Shown piece by piece: positions 12,901 to 22,614 of a DNA stretch of 64,000 nt. The stretch is from NCBI GenBank assembly GCA_020698575.1, contig CM036243.1, positions 11,585,903 to 11,649,902 on the forward strand, given 5' to 3'. The notes under the pieces are model-generated. The model saw only the letters and a program-made list of their open reading frames with translations. It had not been told where the DNA came from and made no database searches. Origin of the DNA: Bostrychus sinensis (lineage: Eukaryota > Chordata > Actinopteri > Gobiiformes > Eleotridae). Position 1 is the first letter of the stretch; each line of letters starts with the position of its first letter. A program made the position numbers and the translations under genes.

Positions 12901-14611
12901 AAAACACCAACAGCTGTTTCACAATATCTTTATTTGGCATTCAGGTTTTTGGACATTAAACTAGGAAAAAAAACCTATCATAATTCTATATGACACAGTT
13001 ACAAAAACACTTCATTTATTCACTTTGCAGCCCTCATGGCCAAAGAAACTGGTGTAGGCAACACTAAGCTTTAACAAAACATTTGCCCTTGGGGAATAGG
13101 TGTAAGTTGGTTGGCAGGGGAATACAGCAATGGACACACACCCTCTCATAGGCATTAATACTTGGACAGGGCTGGTGACTGGGGGAGAATGATGTTCTCC
13201 AGCTTCTCCCATTAGTGAAACCAACAACCACAATAGTGTTGTTGTTATTCTTTCTCCATAATCAGAAAGGGCTCCGTGTGTGGGCAGTGTAGTGGGGAGG
13301 AGGAGAAGTCGAGTTCGTCCTATTCAGTTTCCCCCTCTTATTTGCATGACTTGAGCAAATTAAATGATGCAATATGGCTTTTTGTCGCAACACAAAGTGC
13401 GCTACCACCCAGCCACTGAATGATTCGAGAAGTGGTTTACATGAGAATGGCCCGATGAGAATCCAAATGGAATCCGCAACAAGTTTGGCGCACACTGTCG
13501 TTTTTTTTCTTTTACTCATACAAGCTCAACAGGCTTTAACCCCTGGTACATGACATCACGTGTTGTGAATGGTTAACAGTGTTCCATAAAGACACGCGCC
13601 TGAGTATATTTTTAGACATTTCCTGTCAGAACTTCTCGACAGACCAATAGATCCCTTGGTCTAATTGTCCTCTGCAAGCACACATACGCGACTGACAATA
13701 TGACCGTTTAAACATGCGTTATGCTCTTATTAAACTGCAACCTAAACCTACCTAAATAAACCATAACCATCCACATAGCCACTGACAGCTTCGTTTTTCA
13801 GCTTTGAGGGTGATGTATCGTAAATCGGTGAGTGATTACCATGGCAACCCTGAAGCGCACTGGTCATGGTGAATTAGAGCTGCACCAAATTACAACTCGA
13901 AACACCTGGTAAAAAGACGACTAAACTCCATTTAATAGAAATGTCTGAATTCTAAGAAGGAGGGACAAGATACACCACTGATCCAAGTTAAGAAATAGCC
14001 AAGAGTTGTTTGAGATTACGAATATAGAGCTTAGTGCGAGGAAAATTTTCCAGTAAAACATCTAGCCTACCACACACGAACTCGTAGGAATGTTAAAAGA
14101 GCGTTTTCGTCTCAAGTGAAGACACTCGGAAGCGACATTATGGCCCATAGCCCAAGGCAGTTCCTCCTGACTGTCCCCTTCATTTAACTGTGCGCAATAA
14201 GAGTCCGAATGACAATACACAATGGCTGTAAACGCATCCCCGAGGCGTTTCAGCTCTTAAAAAACAGACCCCCCCTCCAAATTTAAAGAATGCCAACGTG
14301 GTAGACAGACATTGTGAACGTACCCTGGCATCCCTGCGGTGTAGGAGCTGATAGGCGGCTCTCCTGGTGGGACAGCACGATACGCGGGGATACAACCTGT
14401 GGCAAACCTCTCCGCTGCTGCTGCTGCTGCTGCCGCTGCTGCCGTCAAGAAGCACTTTCCGTTCCCTTTTCTTCAGCCGCTTGGGCAAGCTTCCGTCGTA
14501 ACACCGTCTCCTCCTGGGGCTCAGCTCACCCCTTTCGCCGAATTTTGCGTCTCCACATTCCCACACGTTCACCGCTATAGCTAGCACCAACACGAATTGC
14601 AAATGCTTCAT
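6710..14611 (-). CDS. hhip: Hedgehog-interacting protein (HHIP), 5' four coding exons, gene continues out of window
   Basis: HHIP is a secreted or membrane-anchored vertebrate antagonist that binds Hedgehog ligands at the cell surface and is itself a Hedgehog target gene. Four minus-strand exons give 275 codons in one frame: signal peptide (about 1-22), a basic stretch with Arg33-36, a Ser-rich insert (58-66), the cysteine-rich domain (Cys37 to about Cys182) and the start of the beta-propeller (from about 214). The match to recalled human HHIP is close, for example KFGER after the signal peptide, NNTECG, CRGHIP, RKHKHNC, QEV.SGLRQPV and LDIHKLVQ. The KFGER plus poly-Arg start argues for HHIP over HHIPL1/2. 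All intron ends are GT-AG and phases agree (0, 1, 2, 0). The human protein is about 700 aa, so roughly 425 residues (most of the propeller, the EGF repeats and the C-terminus) are missing here. No exon 5 was recognised in 1-6709. Confidence 0.95.
6912..7155 (-). other. hhip: hhip intron 3
   Basis: This 244-bp intron between exons 3 and 4 has a GTTTGT donor and a TTGCCTAG acceptor. No repeat or other feature was seen. Confidence 0.9.
7156..7297 (-). CDS. hhip: hhip coding exon 3 (residues 161-208)
   Basis: The acceptor is TTTCTAG at 7298-7300. The split codon gives Glu161, followed by LFQADVDEFCQYYGRRDG and LCFPDF, the end of the cysteine-rich domain (Cys171, Cys182). The following AG two bases downstream would break the frame, which decides the acceptor. 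The exon is 142 bp and ends in phase 2 at ATCAG|GTTTGT. The segment after LCFPDF (residues about 187-207) is the linker to the propeller and is less like human HHIP. Confidence 0.92.
8330..8825 (-). other. Exon-like segment of unknown identity inside hhip intron 2
   Basis: On the minus strand a long pyrimidine tract ends CCTCCTGAG at about 8733, followed by an open frame that begins SPTSMAKITPDKLVGG and runs to a stop at 8508-8510. A UTR-like stretch follows and contains ATTAAAG (plus-strand ctttaat about 8334-8340), a possible poly(A) signal. I recognise no family. It could be an alternative 3' exon of hhip, a retrocopy, a conserved noncoding element, or chance. Confidence 0.2.
9723..9750. 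repeat. A28 homopolymer
   Basis: Uninterrupted run of 28 A in hhip intron 2, possibly a retroposon tail. No retroposon body was identified next to it. Confidence 0.9.
10978..11053 (+). repeat. tRNA-derived SINE head fragment
   Basis: A B-box-like motif GGTTCAATTCC (11,027-11,037) is preceded by ACAAGAAGGTCCTG, wording typical of the tRNA-like heads of fish SINEs, with a degenerate A box near 10,981. No tRNA fold is intact, so this is not a tRNA gene. Confidence 0.6.
11533..11725 (-). CDS. hhip: hhip coding exon 2 (residues 97-160)
   Basis: The exon follows a pyrimidine-rich acceptor ending CCCTTCAG and begins with the codons for IFS. It encodes the core of the HHIP cysteine-rich (folate-receptor-like) domain, with Cys105, 114, 117, 144, 148 and 155 visible, and ends at ...CRGHIP with one base of codon 161 before a CAG|GTAATT donor. 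It is 193 bp: phase 0 in, phase 1 out. The spacing of ECG, KCARC, LCQDFC and YTC agrees with the family. Confidence 0.94.
11726..14323 (-). other. hhip: hhip intron 1
   Basis: This 2598-bp intron has a G|GTACGT donor and a CCCTTCAG acceptor. Mostly unique-looking sequence; the open frames inside have no recognisable domain. The stretch 12,150-12,270 is less AT-rich and could be regulatory, without firm evidence. Confidence 0.85.
14324..14611 (-). CDS. hhip: hhip coding exon 1 (residues 1-96)
   Basis: The ATG at 14,609-14,611 opens a hydrophobic signal peptide, MKHLQFVLVLAIAVNVWECG, followed by DAKFGERG, which matches the HHIP N-terminus. Cys37, Cys70, Cys79 and Cys80 belong to the cysteine-rich domain. 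Residues 58-66 are nearly all serine, encoded by an AGC-type triplet run (plus strand about 14,416-14,444). Human HHIP as I recall it has no such run. The exon ends ...DAR at a G|GTACGT donor (intron begins at 14,323), phase 0. The reading frame stays open past the donor to 14,180, but the HHIP match stops at the splice site. Confidence 0.93.
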
Positions 14612-15049
14612 AGTTAAAAAATTAAAAAATACAAAACATAAAATAGAAAAACAAAAAACGGTTAGCCGTTTAAAAATAGTGCGGCAATGGAGGCAAATAT
14701 AGGGTATTATTAGAATATGTATGAGTTTGTATTATTCAAAGCAATATTACAAAAAAAAAAAAAAAAAAAATTGGAACAAATTATTAGCAGGTGTCCTTAT
14801 TTTGCTAGGCGGCAACAAGGACAGGTGTTATAAATAAATAGGTTATCTGATGATTTTTAATACTGCAACCTGGTAGGCGAATAAAGAATTTAATATAAAA
14901 GAAATAAAATGTATCCTGAAGACAAAAATACAAAAGCCAAACTCCGTGACGTTCCCTCAGACGTAATTCCTTAGCACACAGCACGGCGGTTTGTAGGTGC
15001 ACGGGTCAAAACCATATCAGAAATGAAAACTTGTGTCTCACTTAAGTCC
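14612..15049 (-). other. hhip: Probable hhip 5' leader region
   Basis: AT-rich sequence between the CpG-rich block and the start codon, including an A20 run (14,751-14,770). It is either 5' UTR or contains an untranslated exon and intron; the transcription start cannot be placed from sequence alone. Confidence 0.4.
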
Positions 15050-15260
15050 TCAGTGCGCTCACATGTTTCCCCGTGCTCTTTCCTCCTTCTTTTTAACCAG
15101 CGCGCGAGAACAGGGGCGAGCACGGTGACGTAGCGCGAGACTTTGCGGGAGCGCGCACGGGGGGCAGAATCGCGTCCACGTCGTTGAGGTACACACACGG
15201 CGCTTCACCTGCGCGAGGTGGAGCGACGGGCGCGCGGTAACAGACAGGGGAAGGCAGGCA
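15050..15260 (-). promoter_or_regulatory. hhip: CpG-rich block, likely hhip promoter
   Basis: This is the densest CpG cluster near the gene, with repeated GCGCGC and CGCG steps, standing out against AT-rich flanks about 0.45-0.65 kb upstream of the hhip ATG. It holds a CRE-like half site (TGACGT, about 15,126) and an E-box-type CACCTG (about 15,206). No convincing TATA box is positioned. A CpG promoter is usual for developmental genes; human HHIP also has a divergent antisense RNA at its promoter, so bidirectional use is possible. Confidence 0.6.
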
Positions 15261-17290
15261 CAGTGAGTCACAATTTGGAGCAAAAGTCATGGAAGCTTTG
15301 ACACAAACCTCTGAATGCACCAGAAACAGCCACCACACGAATTATTACCTAATTTTACAATGGGCTGTCTTCCTTTTAGTTAGCCAATATAGCCAATATG
15401 AGCAGGAGTAGGAAATTGGCATGTAGCATATATAAGAGGTATATGAACGGAAGATGCTAACCTACGACATGTACATGGTTCTTGAACTTTCTGAGTATTT
15501 CAGTGTATTAATAACACAGTATTAATATAGTTATTTATTCATTATATTAAATAATTTATTCATGTTTCTGCTGAAATATACATTGTTGAATGTATTTGTC
15601 GAACCAAAGTCGTGTAGCCTATAGTTTCATTTTGCTAAAGCATTGTCTAATTGGCTAAAACTGCATGTGCTTTTTGGCACATGCAAGTCTGAGAATACTT
15701 TATATTTTGAACTGCAGTGTAGTGATAGGTTATTGTGAGATTTTTACATTAATGTCATGTTCCTACCCAAATTTGAAGAAAAGATTAAGATTTCAAGATA
15801 ACAACATACTTTGACACAAACCTTCTGAAAAGTCATGTAATTACAATTCAAAAGTTTATGTCCACTGCAAGGCAATTACTGGCAGAACAGCAGCCCTCCC
15901 TATCTGGATACTCCAAGAATCTGAACTGGGCTCCATTAGTGGCACCTGTTCCTACTTGGGGGTCTCCCAGCACTCAGCAGTGCCCCAGCTCAGCTTATCT
16001 ACAGGAATCTGGAGCGGCTGGAATCTAGGAGGGGTTCGTTTGATTGTGGGCAATTATGGAAATGACTGTGAGTTCTACGAAACTATGGCAGACACTACCA
16101 GAGCTGACCCCCCACCTGGTACATTCTTTACGTTTCTCAACTACAGAGACATATCAGGACCAAGTATAGCCAAAGTGCTACTGCCGTAATCTGAATGAAC
16201 TGGGATGTGAGTAGTGAAAGAATCTGCCACCACCACTAGGGCTCAATGCGAGGAACAGAATATAAGTGCATTGTTGAACAGTGTGAAAACATGTGGGATG
16301 CAGCTGTGCAGTAGAGAGGAGTACATCTGCTGAGAGAGATAGGCCATTAGGCAGACTTGCGGTTGGACAGATGTAGATTTGAGCTGACAAAGTCCTCAGA
16401 CAGATACACTTGCACAAATACCAAATATAAACAACATTCTTTGCATATTACAAATACAACTCAAATCAATTTCTGACATTCTAACAGCTTGTGTTTCAGG
16501 TCATTTCCATTTGTGACTTTTTTTATCCATTGTTTTGTTAAGCCAAAAGTGAGAACTTTCCAAGATAATATATGTTGTGGTTTCCTTTTTTTTTTTTGTT
16601 TCTGCAGGCTCAGTGGGGGAATTCTTATTTAGCCAGGGTCCATCACTCAGGGAGGACGTCCTGCAGGAGAATGGCTAGATTTCAGTGTGACCACATAAGC
16701 ATCAACAGCATGAATCTGAAGCTCTCATTACAGCCCTCACATCATACCAGCATGAGGAAATGTTCAAAGTATACTCTTGTAACTCTGTGTTGATTTGGTT
16801 TGGGTATTGTTTGGTTCATAATTCAGTGTTGTAATCTCAAGTGTACACAACAGCGCTGATGACAGAGCTTCATTTGTACTTTTCACTTTTTCCATTTCAA
16901 GCAGGCAAAAACCACTACCTCACACTTCACAGTAATTCCACCTAATTTTGTCTGACTGAATGTGGCCAGCACCTAGCTGTGGGTCCAGTGGAGTTCATCT
17001 GTGGTCCTGCAGAAAAGGTAGAATTATTATCACAAACATAACGTAGCACTTGTCACATTAACTGTAAAATGCTGTTATTACTTCTGACTTCATATTGTGT
17101 GATTGTGCTAATTAACTTATGAGCTGTCCACATATTACCAAAGGTGCTGATAAACATGCGGCTTACTTTTAGTTTTAATGCACAGTACATGTGAGTTGCC
17201 TCATACACACCTTTAGCATTAAAGAATCTGTATTTTTGGGAACCTGTTAATTCCACATCATCTGTTAGGAGTTGGGTCTGGGATAGTTGA

Positions 17291-17320
17291 GCTATGTCCA
17301 CATTTTAGTGTGGACATAGC
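17291..17320. repeat. Short perfect inverted repeat
   Basis: The 12-bp arms GCTATGTCCACA and TGTGGACATAGC are separated by a 6-base loop, TTTTAG. No terminator or element boundary is evident. Confidence 0.9.
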
Positions 17321-17537
17321 CTGTTATCACCACTGTTTGTCCATATACTTACACTGAAAACTGTTATGAAGTGAGTTAATCAGATGGAGGTTCATCCCTA
17401 CAGGCACTCAGTGTACACTATGAGGAGCATACCACTCAATCCTAGACTAGAACACAAGTCAGACATTTCACAGGGGAGTTTATACATCCACATAACACTA
17501 TGCTAAAATCACTTCAGTATTTTTTCTGTTCTGTCAC

Positions 17538-17903
17538 ATGGTGTTGGCTTACATGAAATCATCAGTGTCATCTGCTGCTAACAGCACTTCTACCACGTGT
17601 GTGCTTTTCCTTCATGGCAGCTATCCCTCACCTTGTAGCACACAGCAGCATTGTGTTACTCTCACACCTTCTTTAATAGTCCTGTTTGGCAATCGTAAGC
17701 CCTGCGGCACACAGCGCTCGGAAAGTGTTCACAATGTCATTAATAGTCCTGACAACAGCTTAATGAGGCCCTACCATCTGTTTATGAAAGCTTTGGGGAA
17801 AAGCAAGAAAGAAAAACGCAAATCAGATCCAGTAGCAATTCGCAGCTGTGTGAGCGTGCCTGATCTCCACTTGAACAAATCTAAATACATGAGGACATTT
17901 TAA
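17538..17903 (+). other. Coding-like open frame, unidentified
   Basis: A 121-codon open frame ends with a lysine-rich stretch, KALGKSKKEKRKSDP, followed by VAIRSCVSVPDLHLNKSKY and a stop. Codon choice in the last 40 codons looks protein-like, and an AG preceded by a short pyrimidine-rich stretch sits at about 17,789-17,790. I do not recognise a family and no other exons were connected. Treat it as a candidate exon, pseudogene remnant or chance frame. Confidence 0.15.
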
Positions 17904-19699
17904 GTGTAGTGACTTACGCAGCGTCATCTCTACTGAGTCAGTGACTGAGGCTGGGCAGTCTGCCCAGTATCAACAGCCACTAAATCACTGGCTTCAACCA
18001 TCAGACCACACTTGCTCCTGCAGCTCCTCTGTACCACCCTGGAGTGTCCTTAGGCCTTGTTTGACTCTAGTATACACATGGCATGAGTAACTGAAGCCAC
18101 CCAGGGCTCCCTGGCGCGGTGGCACTAGACACCTACTGCTCTGTACAAGTCGAGAGACAAAGTGCCCTGTAACTGTTTATGTTCTATTCAATGCTCAATG
18201 CATACCAATTCTTACAAATAGAGCCACAGCCCCAGGGAGATGGATCCAGGAGCTCAGGCCTCAGTGTAGCTTACAGGAAACATAGGAAACTTATCAAGTT
18301 TTCAAGAGATGCCTTTCCAGATGTTCAACACAGAAATCTGTGGATTACTCAGATGTGGTTAGTCCACCTCTTAAGGGTCTAAAACCTCTCACTTTTAAAT
18401 CTCTTTCTAATCCAAAATCAGAAGGAAGGTAAACATTAAAGTGACCATTGCTCTTATTTGTTGGCTAATAGCCTCTGGAGTGAGCTTTGTAAAGTGCTGT
18501 TTCCATTTCCTCCCTGTTGCAGAATCTTTGGTTGTCTGTGAACCCTATAATACAGCACAGCCCCCCAGAGACCAGTGAGAGCCTAATGCAGTGACTCGTT
18601 GTGGTCACTTGTTTGTAAATGTTTCCATCAGGGTTAAACAGACCCCAAAGTAGTACCATGTAAGGCATCAGACATATGTGTGCAAATTGCAGATTCATTA
18701 CTATTGGGAGCAAATGAGTTTGGTGGGATGGGTGTGTGTGGTGGTAAATGTGGTCTGGTGTGGGTAGCAATGATGGTGGTCCCTGACTGTGGATGCTCTC
18801 CCTTCTTTTCCTCTAGTACCCTGCCGTCCTGGGCCCATCTGTTCCTGCTTGGCCTCTCGAGCTCTCCATCAGGTAGGCTGGCTATTGAGAGCCCCTCTCA
18901 TGTCATGGCATCTGAAAAAAACAAGCAGGAGGTATTTGTGTCAGTTTGTACACATGCACCTGCATATGCTGTGTAGATTCATACATTCAGTTTTACTGAT
19001 AAATTTGACAGTTGCATTTTTTCTTGTATTTGACAAAATTTATGTTATACCTTGATAGCATATAGGAACAAGATGTGAAAAAAGGCTTGATTATCAAGGA
19101 CTTCAACAGAGTATTTTGTGCATATGGGCAAGTCTTATTGGCTGGTTGGTGTACATCAAGACCAGCACTTGCTACACCCGTTTACACAGTGAAAAGGTGC
19201 ATGGATAAAAACAGAGAAAAATGAGAAAAATGTGGCAAATATAAATATATAATACAAATACCAATATATTCACACAATGGTACACAATGGCTACTCTGCG
19301 AAACTAGAGTTACTAGCGTTTCATGGGCTCCTGGCTCTCATCCTTTGGCTATATGATATCAGCGTGGCTCTTTTATCTGGCTGTGGCTCTTTCATGTGCG
19401 CACTGGGAATACAGTAGGGAAATAAACTGGCAAATCCAGAGCATGGCACAATTTCCGCATAACAAACGTTAAATACGGACACACTTTGACAATTTTACCA
19501 GCTTCAGGCTATAAGCAATCACATTGCTTTCGACTTACAGAGCAGCATGTTATCTGTAGCTTTATGAGCATTCACAGCTAAACACACTGGTGTGCTGCTC
19601 CGAGCACTGTGGGGATGCAGTGGGAATATAGCGGTGAAAAAAAGCAGCATGTCCAGCTATAATACTAATAGACTGTTAAAACTAAGACCAAAAAATTCC

Positions 19700-19995
19700 G
19701 CTCAAAACATGAAGCTAATTTTGGAGCTTTATTATTGAACAGTTACAGGAGCATTTAATTTATAACCTGGCTAGATTAATATATAACGTTAGCTCAAAGA
19801 GCTAACATTACTGGTGGACTGACTGATGGACTTTCAGTAGAATATTGATGAGGTGAGGTGATTGGATAATGCGCCACCTATGTACATAGCTAAACAACAA
19901 ACCGCTACAATAGTAAAACTTTATAATAAAAACATTGCTAGAACTGGAACTAGATTTTTTCTGTTTTTATAAACGTATAGCAGTACATTTAAGTT
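19700..19995 (+). repeat. Diverged dispersed repeat, copy A
   Basis: The stretch around 19,897-19,985 (CAACAAACCGCTACAATAG, then AAAACTTTATAATA and a CTGTTTTTATA...GTATAGCAGTACAT segment) matches copy B at 28,680-28,765 in the same order and orientation. The family and the true boundaries are unknown. Confidence 0.45.
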
Positions 19996-20332
19996 TTTTC
20001 TTGGCTATGTTGTACACAAGTATCGCTAAAAGTGCTTGTTTTACTATCAAACCTAAAACCTGCCCACATGCGGTCCCATACTGCCACACCATTGGTCCAA
20101 ACCACCACAGATGTCAGAGTCTGACAAGATGGATTCTTGTCAGGCTCACAACAGGCTCAAATCTCACAACAATCCACATTGCTGCACAAGGTATTTTATT
20201 TCTGGAAAGTAGTTATTAAAGTCTCTCTTGGTGTAATTTTAATGGTCCTTGTGATCACTTATCACTTTATTTTTAACAATAATTGGCTGATTAGTCCCTT
20301 TTCATTTTAGCAATTTAAGTTACACAGAATGC

Positions 20333-20430
20333 AGTACATTTCAATTCAATTTTATTTATATAGTCTAATATTGCACGGTGGCAGAGCGGTTAGCGCTCTC
20401 GCCTCCCAGCAAAGAGGTCGTGAAACTAAA
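20333..20430 (+). repeat. tRNA-derived SINE head fragment
   Basis: The A-box-like motif TGGCAGAGCGGTTAGCGCTC (about 20,379-20,398), followed by CTCGCCTCCCAGCAA, is the classic tRNA-like head of fish SINEs. The B box is missing. It is preceded by a TTCAATTCAATTTTATTTATA tail common at fish retroposon ends. Confidence 0.65.
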
Positions 20431-20509
20431 AAACTAAAAAAACAAAACAGCTGGGAAAAAGAGAAACCTCAGGGAGAACCACATGGAAGGAGAGATCCAC
20501 TCTCAGGAC

Positions 20510-20830
20510 TAGGGCTGAATACCGTTAAATGATACTTTTATGAAAGAAAAGTTATGATCCTGCAGGTGTCGAACAAATATTTTTTATTCGATACCAAGTT
20601 TCAATACCTAGTGGGTTCCTTTGCATGTATGACTCAAATAAATAACACAGAATAAATCTCACAAACTACTGGTTTTAACTTACAGCTAAGAATTTTGTCA
20701 CAAAAATGTGTGACTTTTATTAAATATTATTCTGATGTCAGTGTGTTGTCAGTATTATTGTGCACACCATAGGTATCAGAAAAAGTATTGTTCAGGTACC
20801 AGTATCAAAAACCAGGCATTGGCATTTAAC
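20510..20830 (+). mobile_element. hAT-type terminus, fragment
   Basis: Begins TAGGGCTGAATACCG, a typical hAT terminal sequence, followed by degenerate GATACC motifs through about 20,830. No matching right end or target duplication was found, so it is listed as a fragment with an approximate end. Confidence 0.45.
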
Positions 20831-21949
20831 ATTAAAATATAAGGAATATTATTATTAATATTATTAATTACTGCGATCATTATGTCTTGCACATGTGCGG
20901 AACTAACATGCTGCATGGTCGTGGGATTGAATCGCTTCGGTGTGTCTGTAGCTACTTTTAGTGGCAACAAGGGGAGACGTGAGGCGACATGAGCAGTTGC
21001 TCTGCCTCTTCTGACGGCAGTCGGGCGTTGGGTTTGTGTGTCTCAGGCTTAAGGGAGACTGTGTCTGCCTCTTTAACATGAGCTGGATGTGCTCGACAAA
21101 AAAACGTGAATCCTGCGTGAATGCAGTGAAAAGTTACACCTGCTGACAATGTACATGTGTTTGCAAAGTGGGTAGGTAACTGACATACAGTATGTAACTT
21201 GATATTTAGCTGCTTTAGGCTACATCAACATTACAAACTGCAGGTTACAGAGTGAGTGAAATGTGAAAACAAAAAACTTCCACTTATAGACTTTATCAGA
21301 AACAGCACAGTAGTTTAATTCACTCCACTATAGTCCGATTTAACAAAAAAATTGTATATCATTCAAAAACAAAAATCCACAGATCTAACCAGATTAATCT
21401 ACTCCATTGTAATTTAGATGAAGTGAATGGATAGTATTATACTGCCATTATTTGAGAAAAAGCTCTCAAGGTGGTCCTCAGCATGACTCTGAAGGGCTGG
21501 CGGTTTGATCATGCAGCGCTGTACTGCTTCTCCCAAAAGTGGACATTATAAGGTTTTCCCATGGCTTGTGGTAGATTGTGAAATCCTGGTTTGCACAGAC
21601 TCTTTGCGTTTGGGATCTTTTTCAACAGAGGAGGGAAGAGGCGAGTTAAACAGGCAGTTAGGTGGGGTGTGGAGTAAGATTTTTTTTTCCTTTTATCCCC
21701 CACATACAAAAAGTCTTAGTTTTGGAATCTACTCTATTGTCCTATAGGGAATTGTTTTGAGGTCTAATTTGGGAGTAATATTTCTTAGTTTTATTTCAAG
21801 AAGCTAAATGAAAGTTTTCATTTTCTCTGGGATATGATTACCAAGCAGGACCCAATTTTTATAATATATCCACACACATACCACTGGGTGGAGTAGAATC
21901 TTGTTATTACAACAGGCTGTGTGGTTGTCCTAGGCTAAATGAATCAAAT

Positions 21950-22120
21950 AAACAACACTAAGATATAATAAAACTAGGTTATTATTTTGGTATTGGTTGT
22001 TCTGGCATAAAAAAATTAAACATGTTTTCAAGCCATGAAAAATCATTTCAAAATAATTGCGATTTCAATTATAACCAAAATAATTATGATTATGATTATT
22101 TCCATAATTGAGCAGCCCTA
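21950..22120 (+). mobile_element. hAT-type right terminus
   Basis: Ends ...AATTGAGCAGCCCTA at 22,120, preceded by alternating ATTATGATT blocks. Its complement starts TAGGGCTGCTCAATTATG, a common hAT end in fish. The left end is not recognised, so its start is approximate. Confidence 0.5.
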
Positions 22121-22520
22121 CATAAATACTGTTATTGATCGTAGAACATACATAGCCAGAGGTAGTCCACAAAAATCTGTATTCTCATTGGGTACATCCA
22201 CGACGTTAGTAGACCTCTTTAAAAAAATGGAGGTAACTACTCGTTGTGTTATCCCATTTCCGGTTCCTGCTTGTCTAAGGCAAGCTAAGTTAATAAAAAA
22301 CATGCGCATGTATGTAAATATAGATAATCTATTTTAGGTTGTATTATGTAATAAACTGTATCTTTTGTCTCTGCATCTGTAGAGAATGAAATGTAGTCGA
22401 AGGGCTGGTAGTTGTTAGAGCAAAAACATTTTTATTTTTCAGCTGGGCTGTTTTACGGCACTTGCAACAGCGACTGGAAGTATTGCGACATAGCTTCTGG
22501 TTGAAAGAAAGTGTTGTGCA

Positions 22521-22525
<5 letters not shown>

Positions 22526-22608
<83 letters not shown>
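22526..22608. repeat. (TA)n microsatellite, about 41 units
   Basis: Pure alternating TA over 83 bp; likely length-variable and prone to cruciform formation. Confidence 0.97.

Positions 22609-22614
<6 letters not shown>

Larger units (their letters stand above)
15261..19270. other. Intergenic, no recognised gene
   Basis: Upstream of the hhip promoter. A strong splice-acceptor look-alike (T-rich tract then TTTCTGCAG) ends at about 16,608, and a coding-like frame ends at 17,903, but neither could be linked to a gene. A 12-bp perfect hairpin lies at 17,291-17,320. The rest shows nothing nameable. Confidence 0.6.

Noticed and set aside
14257..14584. Poly-Ala and poly-Cys frames over hhip exon 1
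   Set aside because: Other readings of the triplet repeat that encodes the serine run in the hhip frame.
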